NCBI RefSeq assembly: GCF_028606985.1
Contig: NZ_CP117416.1
Span: forward strand, 4,068,001 to 4,132,000
DNA length: 64,000 bases
Direction: 5' to 3'
Source: Paenibacillus kyungheensis
GTDB lineage: Bacteria > Bacillota > Bacilli > Paenibacillales > Paenibacillaceae
Positions 27,346-35,749 of the stretch are shown here, piece after piece; positions within the stretch are counted from its first letter, which is position 1; every line of letters starts with the position of its first letter. The notes beneath the pieces are model-generated. The model saw only the letters and a list, made by a program, of their open reading frames with translations, did not search any database and was not told the DNA's origin. A program made the position numbers and the translations under genes.

Positions 27346-27374
27346 ATATTATTATCAATTTTACCTACAGTCAA
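27346..27374 (-). promoter_or_regulatory. iolA promoter
   Basis: On the minus strand, TTGACT (27369-27374), 17 bp, TAATAT (27346-27351). The predicted start is near 27339, directly before the IolR-like repeats. Confidence 0.72.
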
Positions 27375-27413
27375 TCATTTTATGTAACCATACTGCTTTT
27401 TGGCAAAAATAAA

Positions 27414-27456
27414 AACATCTTTTACAGAGTATAGGATCGACTCTATAAAAGATGTT
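27414..27456 (-). terminator. Terminator of the gld-like ABC operon
   Basis: AACATCTTTTA pairs with TAAAAGATGTT with further AGAGT/ACTCT pairing inside. On the minus strand a T-rich tract follows. It lies between the DUF4340 gene end and the iolA promoter. Confidence 0.75.
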
Positions 27457-27504
27457 AGTTATCCATAGTTCTATAATGTATATCTATGACATACCGCTTT
27501 GAAC

Positions 27505-28500
27505 TTATTGGTGAGCAGATGATGAAGTTATCGCTTGCGCGGCTTGAATCACTTGCTTGATCGATTCTGACGGCAACCGATATGCCCATTGATGAGCAGG
27601 ATCGACCACCTCAATATAAGCAGAGTTATCGGGAGACTGGAATCCTTGATAAGTCTCGGTCACTGTTCGCTCCCCTTCCTTACGAGTAACCTTAAGAGTG
27701 AATACAGGCGACTTGGAAGATAGCTGAGAAGCCGGTTGTGGCAGTTGATCGGTTGGAATATTTTTGATACTATCGGTCAAATTAGAAGCTTGTTCACTAC
27801 TAATCGAATGACCATTAAATGTCCAGCGATCTTGACTTGGATCTTCCAGATTGGCTTGATGTTTTAAAGTCCACTGATTGTCCTGATCTTGACCTGTCCA
27901 GCTCAAAGCTGTCATATATTGATCATCCCAACCGAATGGAGTCGTATCCACGAAACTAAATACAGTCGCTGATAAGTCTGTAACTGTCTGCTGAGATAAT
28001 TGAATAATAGCTCCTTCATTTAAGCGTGCATAGTAATACCCATCTGTTGGTAATTTGCTACCAATATAGAGCCTATCCTGCTTGCCATCTGTTGATGTAA
28101 GTACAATCGTAGGTTGCTTGGTATCTATCCCATATTTGGCAACATCGGTCGGTTGATTTTCGACAATAGCATGTACTGTTGCTGCTTGCAGTGTAGTCAA
28201 CCAATCTGTAATTGCATACGCATTGGTCGGATAGCTTGCAGGTGTACGCATTTGCCATTGATTTTGTTTATTTTCTAAAGTGATCGATGATGGTGTTGTA
28301 GTGGTTTTTGCATCATCTGATAAAGATTTCACTTCGATTTGCTGCACGTTAGCAGGTGTAAATGTAATCCATTTCGCTTCCACAGGAGCAGTCTGATCTT
28401 GTTGAAAAAAGTTCTGTGAATAGGCATAGGCTCCACCTAATAGCAAAATCGCCACCATGATGATCGTTGGCATCCATTTACGAAGTTGCACGATCTGCAC
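27505..28500 (-). CDS. DUF4340-like membrane-anchored protein
   Basis: 331 residues with one N-terminal TM anchor (IIMVAILLLGGAYAYSQNF) and an extracytoplasmic beta-rich region. It contains the repeated pattern DRLYIGSKLPTDGYYYARLN and the later YIEVVDPAHQWAYRLP that mark DUF4340 proteins found beside GldG-type ABC genes. A GTG start is likely, at 28500 or 28491; the ribosome site AAGGAG fits neither spacing perfectly. It is the last gene of the ABC operon, 9 bp after the GldG-like gene. Its function is unknown. Confidence 0.8.
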   Translation of the reverse strand: MQIVQLRKWMPTIIMVAILLLGGAYAYSQNFFQQDQTAPVEAKWITFTPANVQQIEVKSLSDDAKTTTTPSSITLENKQNQWQMRTPASYPTNAYAITDWLTTLQAATVHAIVENQPTDVAKYGIDTKQPTIVLTSTDGKQDRLYIGSKLPTDGYYYARLNEGAIIQLSQQTVTDLSATVFSFVDTTPFGWDDQYMTALSWTGQDQDNQWTLKHQANLEDPSQDRWTFNGHSISSEQASNLTDSIKNIPTDQLPQPASQLSSKSPVFTLKVTRKEGERTVTETYQGFQSPDNSAYIEVVDPAHQWAYRLPSESIKQVIQAAQAITSSSAHQ

Positions 28501-28509
28501 GACTCCTTT

Positions 28510-29925
28510 CTATCCTCTACGTCGTCTCCACCATAGTACAATTCCTACAATGACAAATAACAAAGGAAATACAATAACCGTTCCAATAAAAATGATTTTC
28601 GCTTGAGATAACGATAAATTAGCAGTCTGGTATTGCTCTTGCTCTTGTGGTCGAATCGTAATTTTATTCGAATTTCCCAGTAGATCATTGATACTATTCA
28701 GTGCAAAATCCAAATTCGCTTGTTGTACTATCTCCTGATCCATCATAAATGTAGACCCGCCCAAAATCACAGCTTTCGGTTCACCTTTAGCATCTGCTAC
28801 AGCAAAACCAAGATCGAATGGTCCTGCAAGGTCTTTGGTATCACGCTCTGTTTTGGATTCTAGTAATCCAGATAGATTCGTTTCTCCATAACTGTTACTT
28901 GAAGAAGTCAGTAATGGCGTAGTTGTCCATCCTTTCACTGCTTCTAACTGCAATCCTATCGACAGTGACATCATCGTATACAATTTATTTGCCGCTAATT
29001 TGGCTGTAATCTCATGTTGCCCGTAGTCTGGAATAATCGTAAGTGGATCGTATAATGAAGTGTCTTTGGGTTCTACCGCTACAGCATGGGTATCTTTGAC
29101 ACCATACATACTCATCAAAGAGTCTAAGTTTTTCCAGCTACTGCTCATTTTTTCATTAAAGCCAAGCGATAAAAATAACTTACCACCATTGTTCAAATAC
29201 TGCTTAATCAGCTTGGTTTCTCCATCGCTCAAATCATTTTGCGGTCCAATAATCATGAGCAGATTAGCATCTTTTGGAATTGATCCTTCTTGCAATAGCG
29301 ACAGATCACTTATAGTAATATGTTCTTCTTTTAAATGATTCATCAGTGTACTCATATCTGTCGTTGCAAATTCATTATGTCCGTTAAGCAAATATGCTTT
29401 GTGTGTCGTAGATGAAGATAGCGATAACAGACCTGACGTTAACTTTTCTTCACCACTAAATTGATAAGATGCACTGGCTTCCGCGCTTTCTGCACTCATA
29501 TCACTAGCTCCTGCACCATCAGCGAACATATCGTAGACAGGAACAATTTTGGTAGTATCTCCTTTTTTCAATACTACTGCACTTTCGGTAACGCCATATT
29601 GCTTCGCAAGTGTCGGATTGGTCAACAGATCATACGTTTTGACTTCTAGCTTGCTGTTTACTTTATGGTATTCTGCTAATAAATCAGTCACTTCGCGGGT
29701 ATATACTTCTGCATCCTGTGAATTTAGAAAAACAAGAGCTTCAACATTCTGATCCAATCCTTGCAGGGTGGTGATCGTCTGATCGGATAATGTATATTGT
29801 TTGTTTTTGGTTAGATCAACTTGAAATGTTCCGATCGAATTAAGAAATAACGTCAAAATAATAAAAATACCAATAACGGCTACCGAAAATACGACTGCAT
29901 TTGTGCCTTGTATCCATTTTTTCAT
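28510..29925 (-). CDS. GldG-family ABC transporter auxiliary protein
   Basis: About 471 residues. It has an N-terminal TM helix, then LTKNKQYTLSDQTITTLQGLDQNVEALVF, typical of GldG/ABC_transp_aux proteins, then a soluble extracytoplasmic domain (LLNGHNEF, LLMIIGPQNDLSDGE, GGKLFLSLGF) and a C-terminal TM helix before RRRRG. ATG 29925 is preferred; GGAGGTGA precedes it and the gap to the permease stop is 5 bp. It works with the ATPase and permease encoded upstream. In Bacteroidetes the homologue is linked to gliding, but here no gliding is implied. Confidence 0.85.
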   Translation of the reverse strand: MKKWIQGTNAVVFSVAVIGIFIILTLFLNSIGTFQVDLTKNKQYTLSDQTITTLQGLDQNVEALVFLNSQDAEVYTREVTDLLAEYHKVNSKLEVKTYDLLTNPTLAKQYGVTESAVVLKKGDTTKIVPVYDMFADGAGASDMSAESAEASASYQFSGEEKLTSGLLSLSSSTTHKAYLLNGHNEFATTDMSTLMNHLKEEHITISDLSLLQEGSIPKDANLLMIIGPQNDLSDGETKLIKQYLNNGGKLFLSLGFNEKMSSSWKNLDSLMSMYGVKDTHAVAVEPKDTSLYDPLTIIPDYGQHEITAKLAANKLYTMMSLSIGLQLEAVKGWTTTPLLTSSSNSYGETNLSGLLESKTERDTKDLAGPFDLGFAVADAKGEPKAVILGGSTFMMDQEIVQQANLDFALNSINDLLGNSNKITIRPQEQEQYQTANLSLSQAKIIFIGTVIVFPLLFVIVGIVLWWRRRRG

Positions 29926-29930
29926 TGTGC

Positions 29931-30644
29931 TCACCTCCACCTTTTCCGTTCCACGACTTGTATACTCAGTACAAGGAACAATAACGATAAGGTGAGATAG
30001 AACAGAATATCCGGTCCATGCAGTACACCTTTGACTAGATTATCAATGCGGCTGGATATGGAAAAAGGCTCTAGCCATTTCTGAGCGATATCTGAATTCA
30101 TCGTAAAGGAATCTATTATCCATAACCCTAGCAATAATACAAAAGCGATCACAGCCGATACCATCTGGTGTTGAGACAGACTGGAAGCAAATAATCCGAT
30201 CGCCATCATGGCAGCGCCTAGTAAAAATACCGCTAACAAAGATAACAACAACATCGGTATATTCATCGTACCGAAAAAAGACATCGTGATCGGATACACC
30301 AGATTGCAAGCAATCAATACCAGTAACAATCCAAGAGAAGCTAAGTATTTACCGATTACAATCTCGGTGACGGTTACAGGGGAAGTCAGTAACAATTCAT
30401 CGGTTCCTTGTCTAAATTCTTCGGATATCAAACGCATCGTTAATAACGGAATAATAATCAATAACATAAAAATCGTATTGCCCAAAATCAAACGGTAATC
30501 CAGTATACTTGGCTGGTAACCGACAAAACTAACATAAAACATATAACTAGACAGCAATACATAGACCGCTATCGCAAAATACGTTGTTGGATTCAAAAAA
30601 TACAACTGTAATTCTTTAGAACATATTGCCCACATGCGTCTCAC
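29931..30644 (-). CDS. ABC-2-type transporter permease (GldF-like)
   Basis: 237 residues with six TM segments, the MRLISEEFRQGTDELLLTSPV loop that marks GldF/NatB-like permeases, and a basic C-terminus. The start is GTG overlapping the ATPase stop (GTGA), and the AAGGAGG ribosome site lies in the last codons of the ATPase gene. It should form the membrane part of an exporter or envelope-remodelling complex. Confidence 0.88.
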   Translation of the reverse strand: MRRMWAICSKELQLYFLNPTTYFAIAVYVLLSSYMFYVSFVGYQPSILDYRLILGNTIFMLLIIIPLLTMRLISEEFRQGTDELLLTSPVTVTEIVIGKYLASLGLLLVLIACNLVYPITMSFFGTMNIPMLLLSLLAVFLLGAAMMAIGLFASSLSQHQMVSAVIAFVLLLGLWIIDSFTMNSDIAQKWLEPFSISSRIDNLVKGVLHGPDILFYLTLSLLFLVLSIQVVERKRWR

Positions 30645-31660
30645 TTGGTTGTGTCCTCCTTCGGTAAAGGAGTATCTAGATCATCCACAGAAGTTGAATT
30701 TACATTACCATCAGATGGAGAATCGGTTGTTAATTTGGCAAATAGTTCTTCCAGACTCTGACCTTCTTTACGCATTTCCAGTACAGGAATCCGTGCTTCT
30801 GCTAATAAAAGAGACAACGATTCTCTAAAGTCTTCTTGGTCGATTCCTGTTAATTTAATCGTAATCAATTGCTCTTGTTGTTCATTGGTATGAGAATACT
30901 GAAATTCAGTATGTGCAAAAGCAGCATGTTCCAGTACAGATCGTACGATTGCAGGCTTCGATTTCACTTCCAATTGCACCTGGAAATTCTGCTGTAACGA
31001 ATCACCAATATGATCAGCATCGCGATCCAGTACTAATTTGCCTTCATGGATAATTAACATCCGATTGCACAGCATACTGACTTCAGGCAAAATATGCGTG
31101 CTTAATAGTACAGTGTGTTGTTCACCTAATTCTCGAATCAATTGTCTAATTTCCATAATCTGATTCGGATCAAGCCCGGATGTCGGTTCATCCAAAATAA
31201 GCAATTCCGGTTGATGAATAATCGCGCCAGCTAGACCGAGACGTTGCTTGTATCCTTTAGATAAAGAACGGATCACCTGTCGCTCTCTTCCTTGTAGTCC
31301 AAGCCGGTCGATCATTTCACTAATTCGCAATTTCTGCTCTCGTACCGATACATCGCGTAAGTCTGCTACAAAACGTAAATAAGAGCGTACCGTCATATCT
31401 GGATAAAGTGGCGGTGTCTCTGGTAAATACCCTATTTTGCTACGTGCTTGTCTGGATTGTTCATGCATCGGTAAGCCATCTACCCATATCTGTCCAGAAG
31501 ATGGGGTGAGATAGCCTGTAATCATACGCATCGTTGTGGTTTTGCCAGCTCCATTGGGACCTAGAAAGCCAACAATTTCGCCCCGCTTCATTTCAAAATC
31601 GATCCCGTCTACACTTCGACGCTGATCGAACCATTTGCTTACTTGCTGGACTTGCAGCAT
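30641..31660 (-). CDS. ABC transporter ATP-binding protein (GldA-like)
   Basis: 339 residues. Walker A FLGPNGAGKTTTMRM near residue 32, a signature LSKGYKQRLGLAGAI, Walker B LLILDEPTSGLDP and the switch His in LLSTHILPE are intact. A C-terminal extension of about 120 residues (from about 220) may regulate it. GGGAGGG precedes ATG 31660. It is the first gene of a four-gene operon with GldF, GldG and DUF4340 partners. Confidence 0.92.
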   Translation of the reverse strand: MLQVQQVSKWFDQRRSVDGIDFEMKRGEIVGFLGPNGAGKTTTMRMITGYLTPSSGQIWVDGLPMHEQSRQARSKIGYLPETPPLYPDMTVRSYLRFVADLRDVSVREQKLRISEMIDRLGLQGRERQVIRSLSKGYKQRLGLAGAIIHQPELLILDEPTSGLDPNQIMEIRQLIRELGEQHTVLLSTHILPEVSMLCNRMLIIHEGKLVLDRDADHIGDSLQQNFQVQLEVKSKPAIVRSVLEHAAFAHTEFQYSHTNEQQEQLITIKLTGIDQEDFRESLSLLLAEARIPVLEMRKEGQSLEELFAKLTTDSPSDGNVNSTSVDDLDTPLPKEDTTK

Positions 31661-31753
31661 ATTTCGTTCCCTCCCGCTTTTCCCAAAATCCTTTTTACTA
31701 TAACGTAATTGTTATAAATTCAGCTTAAAAGAAGGTAAAGGAAAGCTTAAAAA

Positions 31754-31785
31754 AAGCCGCCAGATCATGATGATCTTAGCGACTT
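31754..31785 (-). terminator. Terminator after the SMI1-like gene
   Basis: An imperfect hairpin (AAGCCGCCAGATCA with TGATCTTAGCGACTT) is followed by a T-run on the minus strand. Confidence 0.6.
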
Positions 31786-31787
31786 AT

Positions 31788-32243
31788 TTAAGATGAAGTA
31801 TGAAAAGTATGATCCAATTCAAAAAACCATTCTAAAAAAGAGTTAAAACTCTGCCATTGCGGTTGTAATTGCCCTGCCCAAAAGTCTTGTAATCGTTGAC
31901 CGAGACTTAACTCCAACACTTGATCTGTCTGCCGATTGTAAAAGTATCCACCTTCACCGACAAAAGCATCCAGTGGAAGATATTGTTCAGGCAATTTCAA
32001 TGTCTCGCGAGCACTATGTATACTTAGATCATAATTCGAATACAATACAAACCAGCAAATATGGTAAAGCTCCTGATGTCGACTGTAAAAAGTAGGCCCT
32101 GTCTCTGCATGTAGATAAAACTGCGCAAAGTCTGAATCCAGTGGAATCTGCAACGTTTCCAGTGCACCTGCATATTCAGTCGAAGCTTCTTCATACCATG
32201 CGTTTTGTTCTTTGAAATATTGTTCAACTTTAGGTGATAACAA
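31788..32243 (-). CDS. SMI1/KNR4 (SUKH)-like protein
   Basis: 151 residues, soluble, acidic. It has the layout of small SUKH proteins: an early FYLHAETGPTFYSRHQELYH, LPLDAFVGEGGYFYNRQTDQV in the centre and NSFLEWFFELDHTF at the C-terminus. SUKH proteins often act as immunity proteins of polymorphic toxins, but many are orphan or of unknown role. It lies 60 bp downstream of three tandem paralogous membrane proteins in the same direction. No toxin is recognised in the window. Confidence 0.6.
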   Translation of the reverse strand: MLSPKVEQYFKEQNAWYEEASTEYAGALETLQIPLDSDFAQFYLHAETGPTFYSRHQELYHICWFVLYSNYDLSIHSARETLKLPEQYLPLDAFVGEGGYFYNRQTDQVLELSLGQRLQDFWAGQLQPQWQSFNSFLEWFFELDHTFHTSS

Positions 32244-32302
32244 TGAAATGCTCCTTTTTGATTGAAATGTAGTGCTTATAATAAAGAGTATAATAGATAT
32301 TT

Positions 32303-32605
32303 TTATATTATTCTAATTTGACTAATCTCCATATGGTTATGCCTACAATAAAGATGAGAATAAAATAAAACTGCAAACGCATATATGATTTTTTGCTTAT
32401 CTGCTTGAATATACATCGTTACAGCTACAAACAAAAATGGAAGAGCACAAATGATCCATAAAACAATAAATGTATTTAGATCGAACAGATTTAAATTCCC
32501 ACCCAAATAGCTCAGCACCGCAGCCCCAACAAACATAAGAATTAAAGACATATTCAGCCATCGATTAATTAACTGCTTATCTATATTCTTTAACATATTG
32601 ATCAT
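32303..32605 (-). pseudogene. Third tandem 3-TM paralogue, apparently frameshifted
   Basis: The ATG at 32605 overlaps the TGA of the previous gene (ATGA), with GGAG 9 nt upstream. The first 75 or so residues (LNMSLILMFVG ... VTMYIQADKQK) align with the two upstream paralogues. After an A6 run on the coding strand (32389-32394) the reading ends in an unrelated tail. If the run had five As, the frame would continue YMRLQFYFILIFIVG and end WRLVKLE at 32308, which matches the third TM helix and the YWRYGR-type end of the paralogues. It may be a pseudogene, a slippery site or a sequencing error. Confidence 0.6.
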
Positions 32606-32895
32606 CTTCCATATCTCCAATATCCAATCATACTAAACACAATTACCCCAAGATATAATCGTATTCGGTATTGCTTGCGTTCTGATTCATCTGCAAGTAT
32701 GTAATTAATTGTTATTATAGCCAAAGCAGGTATTAATGAAGCAACTACAATGATTACTCCCCATCTAAAACTTAATATTTCTAAGTGTCTATTCAGATAA
32801 CTAGTTAACAACATAGCAAATACAAAAATGAGAGCACTTAATCTCAAATAATGAAGTTGCCGCTTATGAGTAAAATATTTACGGATTTTTTGCAA
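32602..32895 (-). CDS. Small 3-TM membrane protein, tandem paralogue 2
   Basis: 97 residues with a basic N-terminus and three TM segments; start TTG, fixed by AAGGAG 8 nt upstream. The last 26 residues (from ERKQY to YWRYGR) are identical to those of the protein encoded at 32923-33219, although the DNA differs at many third positions. I do not recognise the family. It lies 27 bp after paralogue 1 and overlaps paralogue 3. Confidence 0.72.
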   Translation of the reverse strand: MQKIRKYFTHKRQLHYLRLSALIFVFAMLLTSYLNRHLEILSFRWGVIIVVASLIPALAIITINYILADESERKQYRIRLYLGVIVFSMIGYWRYGR

Positions 32896-32922
32896 ATGAT
32901 TTTCTCCTTCAAATGAATGTGA

Positions 32923-33219
32923 CTACCTTCCGTACCTCCAATATCCAATCATACTAAACACGATTACACCCAGATAGAGTCGTATTCGATATTGTTTACG
33001 TTCTGGTTCATCTGCAAGTATATATATAGCAATAATTACTAGAGTTCCAGGTATAAAAGAAGCACTTGCAATAATGAGTCCCCAAAAATAACTCAATACT
33101 CCTAAATGTCTATTCAGATAACTTACTGTGAAAAGTGTACCCATCATAAATAAAAGACTAATATTTAAATATATTTTTTGTTTACGATCATCAAAGTTTC
33201 TCCTTAATAACTCTATCAT
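32923..33219 (-). CDS. Small 3-TM membrane protein, tandem paralogue 1
   Basis: 98 residues with a basic N-terminus (LLRRNFDDRKQK) and three TM helices, the last ending YWRYGR. It is homologous to the next two genes downstream and is the first gene of a probable four-gene unit that ends with the SUKH-like gene. AAGGAAAGAG lies upstream of the start. The function is unknown; a membrane-embedded immunity or stress protein is a guess. Confidence 0.72.
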   Translation of the reverse strand: MIELLRRNFDDRKQKIYLNISLLFMMGTLFTVSYLNRHLGVLSYFWGLIIASASFIPGTLVIIAIYILADEPERKQYRIRLYLGVIVFSMIGYWRYGR

Positions 33220-33246
33220 GATGTTTGTCTCTTTCCTTAATTATGA

Positions 33247-33441
33247 GATTATGATTTATGCCTAAATTTATGTTTAAGATCAAACGGTAAATATGACTCA
33301 TTAATAAGTTTTGAAAAACATGTTTTTATTTTGTCCGAATTTGAAGCAGAGGTAAATAGAGCTGCTTTCCTAATAAAAGGAAAAAATAGCAACTTACTAT
33401 TTAGCATTGTAGTTTTTTCTAATATGAATAACCAAAATTAG
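33247..33441 (+). pseudogene. Startless ORF remnant, plus strand
   Basis: One plus-strand frame is open for 64 codons in otherwise AT-rich, stop-rich DNA and ends at TAG 33439. It has no usable start (no ATG until five codons before the stop, no ribosome site), yet reads protein-like: LRSNGKYDSLISFEKHVF, then FEAEVNRAAFLIKGKNSNLL. This suggests the 3' part of a decayed gene. I do not recognise it. The rest of 33220-33639 shows no gene. Confidence 0.3.
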
Positions 33442-33639
33442 GTATTTTCATATGAAAAATAGTACAAACCTCATTAACGTTCGACATGGTTACCATTATA
33501 TGTAATATAAATAAGGTCTATCGGTCAGCTTAGAAAGGTACTTACTTCATAGTCAGCTTGACCTAGATTTTGTTCAAATTTTTGAAATATAACTTAGAAT
33601 AGCTGGTTCCACATTCACTTTTATGATTATTTGAAAGCA

Positions 33640-33676
33640 AAAAAAGACTATTTCTAGAATCGAAATAGTCTTTTAA
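33640..33676 (-). terminator. Terminator after the EamA transporter gene
   Basis: AAAAAAGACTATTTC pairs with GAAATAGTCTTTT; a T-run follows on the minus strand. Confidence 0.8.
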
Positions 33677-33710
33677 TAATGATGATGTATTTATTTAGCT
33701 GTAACCGAAG

Positions 33711-34634
33711 TTACTTTTTATTTAAAGGAACAGGGACAACCAATGGAGCTTTCATCGCTTTTTTCCAATTGACGAGAGCGATACTACAAGCAATCATAAC
33801 TAGACCGATCAATAATGATAATGTGATCGACTCATGAAGAATCCAGATACTAAAAATATTAGATAACACCGGAATCATAAATGTATACGTTCCTACGGTG
33901 CTGACTTCTCCACTGTCGATTAATTTGAAATAAACCATCCATCCACCTGCAATAACAAACAGCGAGATAAACAATAATACTTCGATAAATGAAGGAGTCC
34001 ACTGAATATCACTCCAACTTTCGGTAGACGATCCAGCAATCATTAATACTACGCCACCGATCAATAACTGCATCGTAACTGTCCATAACGAATCCAATTG
34101 TTGATTATTTTTCTTCATATATATTGTACCTAGCGCCCAGCATAAGGAAGAGGCTAGCGCGAATCCGATACCGGTTAACGATAAATTGCCTTCAAGCCCC
34201 CCTGAACTAATCACAGCCACACCTACAAAACCTAGTATTAATCCAATCACTTTTAAAGTGTTCATCTTTTCGCCTAACCATAACCATGAGAACAGCCCTA
34301 ACAAAATAGGTTGTAAAAATATAATCGTTGAGAATAACCCTGCTGGTAAATAACCGATTCCGATCGTTTGCAATCCATAGTACCCGATAATATTTAAAAC
34401 GGCGAGTATAGCGTATATCTTTCGATTTCGTTTCCATTGCAATCGTTCGACATGCTTCATAGCAAATCCTAACAAAATAAGTCCACCAATTAATGTTCGC
34501 AGACCTGAAAATAAAAGTGGCGGTACATCAGGTAATACTAATTTGGTTAAAGGCCAGTTAATGCCCCAGATCGTTACAAGGAAAATGACCAGCCATAATG
34601 TCATTTTGGGTGATAAAGTCTTCATGTTGTTCAT
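33711..34634 (-). CDS. EamA-family (DMT) transporter
   Basis: 307 residues with ten TM helices in two EamA halves. The first begins LVIFLVTIWGINWPLTKLVLPDVPP; the second includes FALASSLCWALGTIYMKK. These proteins export small metabolites such as amino acids or drugs; the substrate is unknown. It diverges from a LysR regulator, a common arrangement in which the regulator controls the exporter. Confidence 0.9.
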   Translation of the reverse strand: MNNMKTLSPKMTLWLVIFLVTIWGINWPLTKLVLPDVPPLLFSGLRTLIGGLILLGFAMKHVERLQWKRNRKIYAILAVLNIIGYYGLQTIGIGYLPAGLFSTIIFLQPILLGLFSWLWLGEKMNTLKVIGLILGFVGVAVISSGGLEGNLSLTGIGFALASSLCWALGTIYMKKNNQQLDSLWTVTMQLLIGGVVLMIAGSSTESWSDIQWTPSFIEVLLFISLFVIAGGWMVYFKLIDSGEVSTVGTYTFMIPVLSNIFSIWILHESITLSLLIGLVMIACSIALVNWKKAMKAPLVVPVPLNKK

Positions 34635-34743
34635 CCTTTCATCTATTACAGTACACTGTTTTAAATTTGTGCTTCTTTAGGTTATACTTTTATCACTCAT
34701 AAAGAAAATGAATATTTTGCATAAAGGAGATAACGATATTGTT

Positions 34744-35634
34744 ATGACCATCACTCAGATTATGACATTTGTGCGGGTTGCCGAGACATTAAGTTTTACC
34801 CAAGCTGCACATGAGCTACATATGACCCAACCTGCTGTTAGCCATGCGATTGCCAGTATTGAGAATGAATTAGACACTTTGTTACTGTTACGGGATCGCA
34901 AAAAAGGAGTATTACTGACTGAAATCGGTGAGCAAGTATTAGTGCAATTTCGTACCATTTTACACAGTATGGAAAAAGTACAACAACAGGTAGCTGCTGT
35001 GAAAGGGTTAGATGTAGGCACGATCTGTGTAGGCGCTTTTCCTTCAGCATCTGCTTATTTTTTGCCACCTATTATTCAAAAAATCAAACAAAACTATCCT
35101 AACCTGATCTTCGATCTACACGAAGGCTCTGCTAATGATGTCAAAGAATGGATCTATACTCGCAAGATTGAAGTCGGTATTGTACTGTTGCCGGCACCCG
35201 ACTTGGATGTTATTCCATTATGTGAAAATGATATGGTACTGCTATTACCAGATAACCATCCATTGCAACAGGAAGCTCATATTACTGTTCAGCATCTTCA
35301 TGGAGAAGATATGATTTTGTGCAAAGGTGGTCATGAGACTGCGATTATTGAAGCTTTTGATCAAGAAAAAAGCCATCTCAAAATTACATTTACGACCCAT
35401 AATGTAAGTGCATTGATCAATATGGTTCGTCAGGGGCTTGGAATTGGTATCGTTTCTAATCTAGCCTTATCGATGCATCCCCATCATCTGGATGTACGAG
35501 AAGTCACCCCGCGCATCACAAGTCAGATCGGAATCGCTATTCCTTCTGTATCTCAAGCATCACTTGCGGTACAACTACTGATCAAAACAGCGCAAGAATT
35601 ATTTTTAGAGTCTCCTGTACTGACCTCTTCCTAA
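34744..35634 (+). CDS. LysR-family transcriptional regulator
   Basis: About 296 residues. The winged helix-turn-helix (FVRVAETLSFTQAAHELHMTQPAVSHAI) is joined to a LysR substrate-binding domain (from about residue 90). ATG 34744 aligns with the family N-terminus, although AAAGGAG lies 14 nt away; the frame is open to 34708 and an ATT at 34738 would be better spaced. It is divergent from the EamA transporter with about 110 bp between them, so it probably regulates that gene. Confidence 0.9.
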   Translation: MTITQIMTFVRVAETLSFTQAAHELHMTQPAVSHAIASIENELDTLLLLRDRKKGVLLTEIGEQVLVQFRTILHSMEKVQQQVAAVKGLDVGTICVGAFPSASAYFLPPIIQKIKQNYPNLIFDLHEGSANDVKEWIYTRKIEVGIVLLPAPDLDVIPLCENDMVLLLPDNHPLQQEAHITVQHLHGEDMILCKGGHETAIIEAFDQEKSHLKITFTTHNVSALINMVRQGLGIGIVSNLALSMHPHHLDVREVTPRITSQIGIAIPSVSQASLAVQLLIKTAQELFLESPVLTSS

Positions 35635-35641
35635 TCAAACG

Positions 35642-35685
35642 CAAAAAGTCTGCATCCGCTCATTACGAGCATGCAGACTTTTTGT
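35642..35685. terminator. Bidirectional terminator between LysR gene and clpB
   Basis: CAAAAAGTCTGCAT pairs with ATGCAGACTTTTTG with GCTC/GAGC pairing inside. It serves two convergent genes. Confidence 0.85.
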
Positions 35686-35749
35686 AATATATTCTAGATT
35701 TAGTTCGCCAAAATAGCGTATCTTTTACAACTTGTACAGCCATTTACGA

